DNA of 64,000 nt, from positions 120,617,129 to 120,681,128 of the forward strand of contig OZ018321.1 of NCBI GenBank assembly GCA_963969495.1. Reading direction: 5' to 3'. Origin of the DNA: Ceratothoa steindachneri (taxonomy: Eukaryota > Arthropoda > Malacostraca > Isopoda > Cymothoidae). The notes beneath the pieces are model-generated. The model was not told the origin of the DNA and searched no databases. It was given only the letters and a program-made list of their open reading frames with translations. Below, piece after piece: positions 48,259 through 57,470 of the stretch (its first letter is position 1; each line of letters opens with the position of its first letter). The translations under genes were made by a program, and so were the position numbers.

Positions 48259-48266
48259 GATTAGAT
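48259..48266. other. 8-bp target duplication of hAT, left (GATTAGAT)
   Basis: GATTAGAT immediately precedes the hAT left end and is repeated exactly at 55632-55639. Eight-base duplications are the hAT signature. Confidence 0.93.
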
Positions 48267-48362
48267 CTGTGGTTCTCAACTCGTTTCAGGCCATGGACCA
48301 CCAGTTCAATTAAAAGAATATTGTGGACCACTCCATATTTGAGTAAGTATAAAGTAAGCATA

Positions 48363-48367
48363 CACAA
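48363..48367. other. 5-bp target duplication of the LTR retrotransposon (CACAA)
   Basis: CACAA precedes the left LTR and recurs immediately after the right LTR at 54110-54114. Confidence 0.9.
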
Positions 48368-49661
48368 TGTCGTAGAATGACTCCCGACGATACCATATAT
48401 TACACTATTCGTTGAGGGAACTTCCTTAATTATCTTTAGAGTGCGTTACTGTCTGGCGGCCGATATTATGTATCTTCGATATGCTTAAGAAGTGGAACTG
48501 AGCTCAAGGATAATAATATTGCTATCATTAATAAAATAGAGTTTTATTAATAATAACTATAAACAATACACAAAAACGGAAAATATTGACATAAACAGAA
48601 TGGAAAGGGTCGTGGAGACTCGGGCTAATCCAAGGATTTAAGGGATTAAAAAAAGGTAAAACAAATATAGAGTTAAAGAGATGGGATGGTTCGATAAACA
48701 ATTTAAAAGCACAGGATAGAATTGACAAAAGGGATCAATACTCAAAAGGTGACGTTTGGCTTACGTAACTTTTCATTAGGGTGCAGTGGAAGGTACTTGA
48801 AGGAATATTCGGTCCGCTGGCGAGTTCCAGCCGAATGGGGGGGATAAAAGGATCCTGACGAGCCGTCTTGGAAAGAAGAACCGTTACTCGACGAACGGCT
48901 TGAAGAACAATGGCTGTTCTACTTTGTTCTCTTCTGAACAAAGAGGGGGAATGAGAACCGTCTCTTGTCTACGGGCTCAAGAACAATGGCTGTTCTAATG
49001 TTGTTCTCCTTGAAAAACAGGGAGGGTGAGAACGGTTTCTTGGCGAAGGGCTCAAAACGAACAATGGCTGTTCTAATGCTGTTCTCCTTGAACAACAGAG
49101 GGGGGATGAGAACCGTTTCTTGGCGAAGGGCTCAAAACGAACAATGGCTGTTCTAATGCTGTTCTCCTTTGAACAACAGGGGGGGGGGGAAGCCTTGGGG
49201 ACTTGACGTCGGAAAGGCTCGAACCTTTGGCACTCAAGGAATATTGTCCTCCTTCTGGACAAGTGATGGTGAATCTCGAGGTCGAGGTCCCTTGGCGCAC
49301 AAAGGGAGAGAGGGTCGTGGTGATGTTTCGCGACGAAAATCTGGATCTCCAATCTGATCTTAGTGGTAAAGTTTCCATATAAATAGCCAGGACATCTCCT
49401 TGGCGTGGGGGAAAATGGAGTGAAAGCTTGGAGGGAACGCACAGCCAGGCCGGAGAAAAATGCCTTATCTGTTCATAAGCCTAACTCGATCTGGCGAGGT
49501 CGGCGTATGGGGGCGAACGGGGGGACGATAACCTCCTTGTTTAAACATTGGCATCCGGTAGCTGAGATAAGATTCCAAGCCTCGAATCGAAGATGCACGT
49601 GGGCAGCATCGTGGTTTTTAATAATATGGGATAGGAGTTGAAATTAACTCGTTCTATCACA
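48368..49661 (-). repeat. 3' LTR (left)
   Basis: 1294 bp, plus-strand ends TGTCGTAG and TATCACA. The AATAAA-type polyadenylation signal lies on the minus strand near 48535-48545. Four copies of an internal tandem unit of about 75-84 bp lie at about 48900-49190. Differences from the right LTR seen by eye are few (for example GCGTTACTG against GCATTACTG near 48448/52813). Confidence 0.93.
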
Positions 49662-49676
49662 CCCCTCCATTCCAGG
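49662..49676 (-). promoter_or_regulatory. Polypurine tract before the 3' LTR
   Basis: The minus strand reads CCTGGAATGGAGGGG directly before the LTR start TGTGATAG. A purine run ending in GGGG at this position is the expected plus-strand primer site for an LTR retrotransposon. Confidence 0.65.
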
Positions 49677-50083
49677 GAAAGTTGTCACTTCGAAAAAAAA
49701 GAGAGAAGGGACAACGATAGAGCTCCGTTGTGGGGAACTCGTTTTCTTGTACCAACCGTACCTTCCTGCACCTAACTAGTATTACCTCAATACATATGAT
49801 TATTTTGATCTTTAGATTACAGGGGAGAATAACCTTTAATACAACTTAATCAAAGAAAAAAAAAGGGCATGGAACAATGAAATGATATAAACTTAGGACA
49901 TACGGGACAAAATAATTTATACGTAAATTAATAAGAACAAATATATAGACATACAAAAAATTAGACATTGAGCGTTACAAAATTCAGACATATACATTAA
50001 TTAATTATATTACAAAAGAATCTTAAATTAAGTCGTACAAGACGGTATATACCTACATGGAGATACTAATCCTATGAACACAA

Positions 50084-51529
50084 TTATTCTACGCTATTCG
50101 GTAACGCATTCCTACTGAGTGCGTCAGCGACCTGGTTATCGGAACCTTTTATCCAATTTATTTTAAACTGATACTCTTGCAAGAGTAAACTCCAGCGCAT
50201 GATGCGGCCGTTTGAGTGTCTCAAATTCCTAATATAGGCTAACGGACGGTGGTCGGTTCCTATTTGAAAATCTTTACATATCAAGTACAGCTTGAATTTG
50301 TCTATGACCCAGATAATTGATAGAGCTATCTTTTCTCTAGTGGCATATCTCTTTCCGCGTGGTAATAATTGACGACTAGCATATGCAACTGGATGACTCG
50401 TTCTGTCATCCACGTATTGAAGGAGTACACCTCCAATGCCCTCGTTGATCACGTCGGTCTTAACCCCAAAGGATTTTTCCGGGTTGGGCAACTTAAAAAT
50501 GGGGGCAGAAATGAACTTACTTTTGAGCTGATTAAAATGGGAAACAACGACATCATTCCAACGTAAACGATCGGATAAATTCTTTTCCTGAAGGGGGCAT
50601 AGGGGGGCCGAAATTGCAGCGACATTCGGAACAAATCGCTGATAGGGAGAAGCTGATCCTAGGATCGATCTTAATGGCTTCTTTGTAATCGGGAGGGGCA
50701 TGTCGGAGATTGCCTTAATCTTGTTCTCGTGGGGACCTAACTTGTTTTGTCCTATTTTGAAACCCAAATATTTGATGGTTTCGTGGGCAAACTGGCATTT
50801 GCTGGGGCCAATGGTGAGGCCATTTTCACGCAGTTGCTCGAAAAGAGCTAATAGGGTGGGTAAATGGTGATTCCATTTAATTAGTTCTTGTAGCTGACTC
50901 TTCGGACGTGGTGTCAGCTGCGCGTCACTATCCAGGTCAGAGGGTTCTAAAGACTCGCCTGGTAGGGAAGGAGGAGGGTAATCGGCATCAGGTTGGATGC
51001 ACACTGTCTGGATTACCTTAAGGGACTCCGCGGGGCAATCCTCTTCAAGCGCCGATGCTTCGTCCAGTTCTACGAAGGTATCTCCATGGGCGCGTTGGGG
51101 GTTCTTTTTTTCTTGGGGTCCACGGACAGTCTCCGTGTCCTTGTCTGGGGCCTTATCATCTAAGGGTGTTAGTGATTTACACTCCTTTTGTGCCGTCCTA
51201 AAGTCCTGGTTAAAGGTTTCCGAGAAATCGGACGGTATCGGGGTTCTGATGGGGACGGGCTCCTGGGCTTCTTTCTTATCTCGGCCTTGAGGAAGGGCGG
51301 CCTGAAACACAGGGTCGAAACTTACTTGGGGGCTCTGTCCTATAAGTACGGAACAGAATTTTATGGGTGCTACAATGACTTCAGCCCAGCCATTATAATA
51401 TTGACACTGCAGGTAACATCTAGCGACGGGGAATCGGTTCGCCCGCCCAAGTTGGTCATGTACCACCGCAAATTTTTCGTGGTTAGAGGCCACTGGAGGA
51501 GTTCGTCGGACACGATGAAGCACGTACAT
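50084..51529 (-). pseudogene. Truncated Ty3/gypsy-like pol: protease end, RT thumb and RNase H
   Basis: An open frame of 481 codons. Residues about 40-80 give the second half of a retropepsin (Y-Y-N-G-W-A-E-V, then V-L-I-G). A low-complexity acidic linker follows (about 85-215). Then come R-T thumb sequence (H-H-L-P-T-L-L-A-L-F-E-Q-L-R, K-C-Q-F-A, I-K-Y-L-G-F) and a Ty3-type RNase H (K-T-D-V-I-N-E-G-I-G-G-V-L-L-Q, Y-A-S-R-Q-L, Y-A-T-R-E-K-I-A-L, G-T-D-H-R-P-L, D-N-Q-V-A-D-A-L-S-R). The palm with Tyr-x-Asp-Asp is missing between linker and thumb, yet the frame is open, so the deletion is in frame or has been tolerated. No integrase follows; only about 420 bases remain to the LTR. Confidence 0.85.
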
Positions 51530-51800
51530 CCTGTGTCCCTGACGAGAGTCAATACTCGACAGCTGTCCACGCTGCCCTCCTCATATTTCAAAGTTCCCGA
51601 TGAACTTTTACCAAAAACAAAATTTACCTGGTGGCCTGACGGAGGGGGAGAAGTTTCTGCTTGGGTCTGCACCACCGGGAAAGCCGGGGTTGCATTAATC
51701 TGGTGAACTTGGTGGGCTGGTCCACTTTTAAGCCTAGAATTTTTGGGGCAATTCCAGCTCATGTGGTTTTCTACACCACAGGTGAAGCATATGGTTGGTC
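51370..51800 (-). pseudogene. Gag zinc knuckle and first half of retropepsin
   Basis: The minus-strand frame starts with T-I-C-F-T-C-G-V-E-N-H-M-S-W-N-C (CX2CX4HX4C, about 51755-51800), an intact nucleocapsid knuckle. About 75 residues later comes V-R-D-T-G-C-T-C, the retropepsin Asp-Thr-Gly box with Cys after it, as in some arthropod and vertebrate Ty3/gypsy elements. The frame ends at 51370. The second half of the protease is in the overlapping frame of 50084-51529, so a frameshift splits the enzyme near 51430-51480. Confidence 0.8.
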
Positions 51801-52010
51801 GCTTCGGGAAGAGAGATGGAGGAGAAGTCTTAACGGGAGGTTTGGAGTCCCGTTGTTGGTTTTGGGGAAAGAAGTTTTGGGGTTTTACGGGGCTCGGAAA
51901 CTTTGTCAGCTTTCCTGGGAAGGAGCGCGAATCCGTCCTTCTTTCTTCTCGTTGGATTTCTCTTTCTCGTTCTTCTCGTTGTATTTTTCTTTCTCGTTCT
52001 TCTCGTTGGA

Positions 52011-52394
52011 TTACTCTTTCTCGTTTTCTCGTTGGATTACTCTTTCTCGTTCTTCTTGTCGGATTACTCTTTCCCTTTCTCTTTCTACCTTTTTTCTTTG
52101 AAATTCTGCTTTAATCCGAGCTAATTCAATCTGAAGCTCAGCTTGTCTTATCCGTTCCTCTCTTTCTCTTTCTTCTCGTTGTATTTCTCTTTCTTCTCGA
52201 GGTATTTCTCTTTCTTCCTTTTTTCTTTGTATTTCTCTTTCTTCCTTTTTTCTTTGTATTTCTCTTTCTTCCTCTTTTCTTTGCTCCTCTAGAATGTACT
52301 CAATTAGTTCTTTTCCGGAAAGTCCACAGGACTCTCCTTGCGCTTTAAAGATTTCGAACGGAGTCATCTTTGCACTTGGGGGCGCACTAGTCAA
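52011..52394 (-). pseudogene. Gag N-terminal coiled-coil segment with repeat expansion
   Basis: Starting at M-T-S-A-P-P-S-A-K-M (52394), the frame has F-E-I-F-K-A-Q and L-S-G-K-E-L-I-E-Y-I, then about 100 residues of alternating Glu/Arg/Lys (R-K-K-E-E-R-E-I-Q repeats). The design resembles charged coiled-coil gag N-termini of Ty3/gypsy elements. The underlying DNA (about 51940-52290) is a tandem repeat of roughly 27-33 bases that has drifted out of frame after 52011. The matrix/capsid-like middle of gag is missing before the zinc knuckle. Confidence 0.7.
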
Positions 52395-52691
52395 CCAACT
52401 AAAATTCCTTGCAACAAGAATTATGCCTCTATAGAATTAGCCTACCTAAATATGGGCACTGACCTATTCGTACTTGGTTTCTCAATCTAAATAACCACTG
52501 ACTAAAATCACAAAAAAACACAAACAAATTATTATAACCGTTCCTTGAGCTACTCCAGCTTCTTAAGTTTCAAAAAAAGGGGATAGCAATCGTTAAAACA
52601 AAAGGGAACTACTATATTCTATTATTATAACGAATAACACTATGCTTTACTCGACTGAGACCAGTGTTTGCAAAGATATAGCGTTAAACCT

Positions 52692-52707
52692 TACACACCT
52701 GATACCA
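52692..52707 (-). promoter_or_regulatory. Possible primer binding site, displaced from the LTR by a TA tract
   Basis: The minus strand reads TGGTATCAGGTGTG. It begins with TGG, the complement of the universal tRNA CCA end, and resembles the initiator-Met type TGGTATCAGAGC for eight bases. It lies about 26 bases inside the LTR edge (52734), with a TA microsatellite (52717-52733) in between. That is farther than usual, so either the tract expanded or this is not the site. Confidence 0.4.
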
Positions 52708-52733
52708 AATTAAATAGTATATATATATATATA

Positions 52734-54109
52734 TGTCGTAGAATGACTCCCGACGATACCATATATTACACTATTCGTTGAGGGAACTTCCTTAATTATC
52801 TTTAGAGTGCATTACTGTCTGGCGGCCGATATTATGTATCTTCGATATGCTTAAGAAGTGGAACTGAGCTCAAGGATAATAATATTGCTATCATTAATAA
52901 AATAGAGTTTTATTAATAATAACTATAAACAATACACAAAAACGGAAAATATTGACATAAACAGAATGGAAAGGGTCGTGGAGACTCGGGCTAATCCAAG
53001 GATTTAAGGGATTAAAAAAAGGTAAAACAAATATAGAGTTAAAGAGATGGGATGGTTCGATAAACAATTTAAAAGCACAGGATAGAATTGACAAAAGGGA
53101 TCAATACTCAAAAGGTGACGTTTGGCTTACGTAACTTTTCATTAGGGTGCAGTGGAAGGTACTTGAAGGAATATTCGGTCCGCTGGTGAGTTCCAGCCGA
53201 AGGGGGGGGGATAAAAGGATCCTGACGAGGCGTCTTGGAAAGGAGAACCGTTACTCGACGAACGGCTTAAAGAACAATGGCTGTTCTACTTTGTTCTCTT
53301 CTGAACAAAGGGGGGGAATGAGAACCGTCTCTTGTCTACGGTCTCAAGAACAATGGCTGTTCTAATGTTGTTCTCCTTGAACAACAGGGGGGGTGAGAAC
53401 GGTTTCTTGGCGAAGGGCTCAAAACGAACAATGGCTGTTCTAATGCTGTTCTCCCCTTGAACAACAGGGGGGGATGAGAACCGTTTCTTGGCGAAGGGCT
53501 CAAAACGAACAATGGCTGTTCTAATGCTGTTCTCCTTGAACAACAGGGGGGGATGAGAACCGTTTCTTGGCGAAGGGCTCAAAACGAACAATGGCTGTTC
53601 TAATGCTGTTCTCCTTTGAACAACAGGGGGGAGGGGAAGCCTTGGGGACTTGACGTCGGAAAGGCTCGAACCTTTGGCACTCAAGGAATATTGTCCTCCT
53701 TCTGGACAAGTGATGGTGAATCTCGAGGTCGAGGTCCCTTGGCGCACAAAGGGAGAGAGGGTCGTGGTGATGTTTCGCGACGAAAATCTGGATCTCCAAT
53801 CTGATCTTAGTGGTAAAGTTTCCATATAAATAGCCAGGACATCTCCTTGGCGTGGGGGAAAATGGAGTGAAAGCTTGGAGGGAACGCACAGCCGGGCCGG
53901 AGAAAAATGCCTTATCTGTTTCATAAGCCTAACTCGATCTGGCGAGGTCGGCGTATGGGGGCGAACGGGGGGACGATAACCTCCTTGTTTAAACATTGGC
54001 ATCCGGTAGCTGAGATAAAATTCCAAGCCTCGAATCGAAGATGCACGTGGGCAGCATCGTGGTTTTTAATAATATGGGATAGGAGTTGAAATTAACTCGT
54101 TCTATCACA
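52734..54109 (-). repeat. 5' LTR (right)
   Basis: 1376 bp with the same ends as the left LTR. It contains five copies of the internal tandem unit (about 53270-53640) against four in the left LTR and three in the solo LTR at 35052. This one unit accounts for the length difference of 82 bases. Long open frames on its minus strand are repeat artefacts. Confidence 0.93.
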
Positions 54110-54424
54110 CACAACAAGCATTTTGGCTTCAAATAGAATTTAGAAAAATTATATAAAATAATTAGCAGATAACATTTTAATCTGAAATATACTTCTTTCA
54201 AAAATAATATCTTGAAATTACATGAATGTTTATGTATCATTTTTCTATAAAATTTATGTTAAAAAAAATGAAATAATGTAAGATTGTAAGAATAAAAACG
54301 AATATTTTTTATTTACAATTCGATTAACTCATTTTTCCTTGCAACCAGACTTTTGGATTCTCTTCTCACTGACAAGCTTTTCAATGTTAGGAGTGGTGCT
54401 TGATAGCGCACAACGAATATCACT

Positions 54425-55400
54425 TTACACTGCAAGCCGATTCCTCTGTCTCGACTTAATGTGCAACAAACATGAAAATCCACTCTCGCACATGTAGGTT
54501 GATGCAAATGGTAAAAGACATTTGACTGCATGTGATGACAAATTTGGGTAACTACCAATCATAGTGACCCCCAAATTTTCCATGGTAGACTGCTGGTTCC
54601 CATCTGGAGACGCCAACTCATTCTTCAGCTTCAAGAATTCCTCCTGCAGATCCTCTGGAATGCTATGAACATTTGCTTCAAAGAAACTGTTTGCAATTTC
54701 TAAGACATCTTGAGCCCGCATGGTGGTATCAAGAGTCTTACAAAAAAGAATTTCTTCTTTGAAGTCTTCCTCAACCATATATCGCGCAAACACCATTAGC
54801 TGAAAGCAGAGCGAGATATCAGTTGATTCATCCCACTGTCTTGCAAATAGTTGAAATTTCTTTATTTCATCCACAACTTGTTCACTGATGTTTTGTGAGA
54901 TTTCATTTATCCGTCTCGATACAGTGTCATTAGATAAAGATATATTATTTAGCTTCCGTGCTGCGTCCTCGCCAACAACAAACCTCACCATTTATTTTGC
55001 ACAGGGTAGCACAAGCTGCTCAACAGTTGTATGAAGCTTTTTGGCCTGTGCGACTTTGTATGCAACAATGTAGGAAGCACGCACTGCATTGGTGGTCTTT
55101 TCATGGAATTTACCTGATGCGTCAAGGCGCTGCCGCTTGAGAGATGATAATTTCTGTTCGAAATAATTTTTATTCTTTTGCAACAAATTGGGATGACACT
55201 TTTCGAGATGGAGCTTAAGCTTAGCTGGCTTCATTGACTCATTCCCCAAGACCTTTTAACTCCATGCCATCTTTTTCTTGACAAGTGAAGCCAAATTCAA
55301 TGTAGTCTTCTGAATAATTGCGCTTAACAATCCTTCCCGCCATTGTTATTTCTTTAGATCTGTGGGCAGAGCAACGAAATATATCAGTTATAAGTTGAGT
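54425..55400 (-). pseudogene. hAT transposase (BED-finger, ZBED/SCAND3-like), deleted
   Basis: The first block, in the frame starting 55457, gives Y-S-E-D-Y-I-E-F-G-F-T-C-Q-E-K-D-G. After a frameshift the 55249-54992 frame gives N-E-S-M-K-P-A-K-L-K-L-H-L and H-P-N-L, the second half of a BED zinc finger whose Cys-x2-Cys half is deleted. An in-frame TAA (54992-54994) is followed directly by F-V-V-G-E-D-A-A-R-K-L and W-D-E-S-T-D-I-S, which holds the first catalytic Asp. The next 250-300 residues expected for the family are missing. The C-terminal dimerisation block is F-A-S-T-Y-M-C-E-S-G-F-S (ending about 54425). Confidence 0.85.
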
Positions 55401-55631
55401 TTGGCAAAAATAATGATAAAACGTAAATCGTAATAATACACGCAAATAAAGCACCATGTGTCATGAACAGCATAAACTATAAAACACATGAAGAGTGCAG
55501 CTGCCAATCAAGGAATGAAAGTATTATCAAATAAATATAATTTTTACTAAATATAGGGGAAGTCACGTGGACCACCCATAAAGTCATCATGGACCACTAG
55601 TGGTCCATGGGCCACCAGTTGAGAACCACTG

Positions 55632-55639
55632 GATTAGAT
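55632..55639. other. 8-bp target duplication of hAT, right (GATTAGAT)
   Basis: Exact repeat of 48259-48266. Confidence 0.93.
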
Positions 55640-55699
55640 CAATAAACAGTGGTGAAGAATTGGACTTTTTTTAAGTGACTCGGAAAACAAAGAGGAAGA

Positions 55700-57470
55700 G
55701 AAGAGCGAGACATGATTGTAAAGGTAGTTAAATTAACATCTAAGATACAGAGTTTTTACCCTTGGAGTACAACGGCAATTTCTTGGGCACAAAGGTAGGA
55801 ATTGCTTACTCTTCTAATGTCCTCCTCTGTCCCATGATGACGGTAACAGGGTTTGATAGAGGCTTTGCCTGTTAGTGAAGGAAGTTTCGAGCAAGCAGCA
55901 TAGTCCGTCTCCTACTGAGTGTGAGAATATTAGTTTCGACAAGAAGAGCATCAATGTCGGAGATCTTTAGAGCACCAGTCGCTAAACGTAGGTCAGAATT
56001 CTTAATATGTTCAGGGCGCTTTAAGGGACACTAACTTGCGGAGGAGTAGGCTGCAACGCAGGAGACTATCAAGCTGCTGATATATTGCTGGTAGAAAGTC
56101 ATCATAGTCTTACAGTCACATTCAAAAGAGGAAGAAGATATAGATTTAAGGATGCCCAATCTTTTGAAGCAAATCTCGCGTTGATATTTCACCTGTTTGG
56201 ATCAGGTGAAATAGGGAATATTATAGATCAGCCCCAAAACTCCTGCTTGAAAGCTTGTTGCAGAACTGAGCCGTTCACAGTTGAAACAGAATAGAAAGGG
56301 CTAAGGAAAAAGCGCTGGGGAAAACTCCGCATAAATTGGAAAAAAGAGGAGATGGCACCACTTACTGCCACTGCAAAGCTCTTTTCGTCTAGGAAGGCAT
56401 GTAGCCAGTGAAACATTTCGCCCTTAATACCAAGGGATGCAACTGGAAGAACAGGATATTGTGGGGAACTGAATAAAATTCCCTGTCAAGTTATGTGAAT
56501 AAATGTCAAATAATGCCAAAAGGATCAACTTCTTAGCCCCAGACCCACCATAATTATATGCTCCAACTGGATATAAACCACTCGTAGGACAAAGAAGGGC
56601 GCCTTTCATCTACGCTAACCAAAGTAGACGTGCATGAGCTAGCTTTTCAAAGAGCTTTGCCATGCAGAAAATGAGGCTAATATGGGATTAAAAGGATGTA
56701 AGTTGACTATTCTTACCAGTCTGTAAGATTGGAATAAAAATTGCTTGCTTCCAAGTATCATAGGCACTCGAAGAGCTCCAGAGTTTGCTAAAACGCTCAA
56801 CACATGAAATCTTCATATACAGACACAGAACTGAGAGATTGATCTAGCTGGAGTGAATATGAAGACTAATCAAGTCTTCCAAACGTCCAGTAAAGACGTG
56901 AGTTTCCGCCTAATCTACCAAAAACATCTGTAAATTAAATTATGACCGGAAATGGTCGCTTCTAAGATTAAGATCAAGTCTGATCTTAGGCACCAGCAAT
57001 GCTTCTGAGCCAATGCAAAGATCGAGTGTACTCATGATTTCACGAGTTAAATTCCAGGGAAGTAGAAGTGAATAAAATAAAACGACTGTCCAGTAGAGAA
57101 TCAAACAAAGACCTACATGCCATATTCGGTGCACGGAGTTAGTGAAGACTCCCATGGACAGCATTAAAGTTTATATAAATCAAAGAAAAAAGCATGTAAC
57201 TGGCAAAAGTAAGATCTGAACTTTTTCACAGAGATAGGAGAACAGGAATTATAGATAGATGCTGCTTACAGCAATGTGAAGGAGAAATAAATGTCCACAG
57301 AATAATATTCCTTAAAGCCACCTGAAAATTCATTCAGGGCACGGGGTCTACAAGATAGGTCAGCACGAATCAGGATTGCATCTCCTTAGCGACAAGACGT
57401 CTTTTTTAATGAGAGTTTGCAGCAGAGCCATGTCTCGCAATGTGGACCACATCGGGTCTTAAACATCTGC
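55700..57470 (-). pseudogene. Non-LTR retrotransposon remnant: endonuclease, RT and RT thumb
   Basis: The minus strand gives, from right to left, endonuclease blocks (G-D-A-I-L-I-R-A-D-L near 57350, then I-Y-N-S-C-S-P; S-T-L-D-L-C-I-G-S and N-L-R-S-D-H-F near 56945-57040 with the terminal Asp-His). RT blocks follow (L-A-L-F-D-I near 56540; W-L-H-A-F-L-D-E-K-S-F-A-V-A-V near 56405; F-P-Q-R-F-F-L-S-P near 56320). Then comes a thumb block (L-R-L-A-T-G-A-L-K-I-S near 55965, with L-L-V-E-T-N). Motif C is missing. Frames change between blocks. This is Jockey/I-like sequence of a lineage different from the 39542-44066 copy. Confidence 0.68.

Larger units (their letters stand above)
48368..54109 (-). 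mobile_element. Defective Ty3/gypsy-like LTR retrotransposon nested in hAT
   Basis: Two LTRs (1294 and 1376 bp) with TGTCGTAG...TATCACA ends flank 3.07 kb of internal sequence, and a perfect CACAA duplication surrounds the element. On the minus strand the order is primer-binding-like site, gag coiled coil, zinc knuckle, protease, then a fused pol frame ending in RNase H, then polypurine tract. The RT catalytic palm and the whole integrase are absent. RT thumb and RNase H sequences are Ty3/gypsy-like. The LTRs are nearly identical apart from one tandem unit, so insertion was recent and must have used proteins supplied by another copy. Confidence 0.93.
48267..55631 (-). mobile_element. hAT transposon split by a nested LTR retrotransposon
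   Basis: The left end reads CTGTGGTTCTCAAC and, after a gap, GGCCATGGACCACCAG. The complement of the right end reads CAGTGGTTCTCAACTGGTGG then CCCATGGACCAC. The perfect 8-bp flanking duplication defines both boundaries. Removing the nested LTR element (48368-54109) and its 5-bp duplication leaves about 1.6 kb. The transposase pseudogene lies on the minus strand at 54425-55400 and lacks its catalytic middle. It is therefore a non-autonomous derivative of a BED-finger hAT lineage (ZBED/SCAND3-like). Confidence 0.9.

Noticed and set aside
53286..54026. A 246-codon minus-strand open frame (and similar ones at 48969-49442 and 35428-35676)
   Set aside because: They lie entirely within LTRs, cross the tandem units, and have no domain; the open frame follows from the repeat unit.
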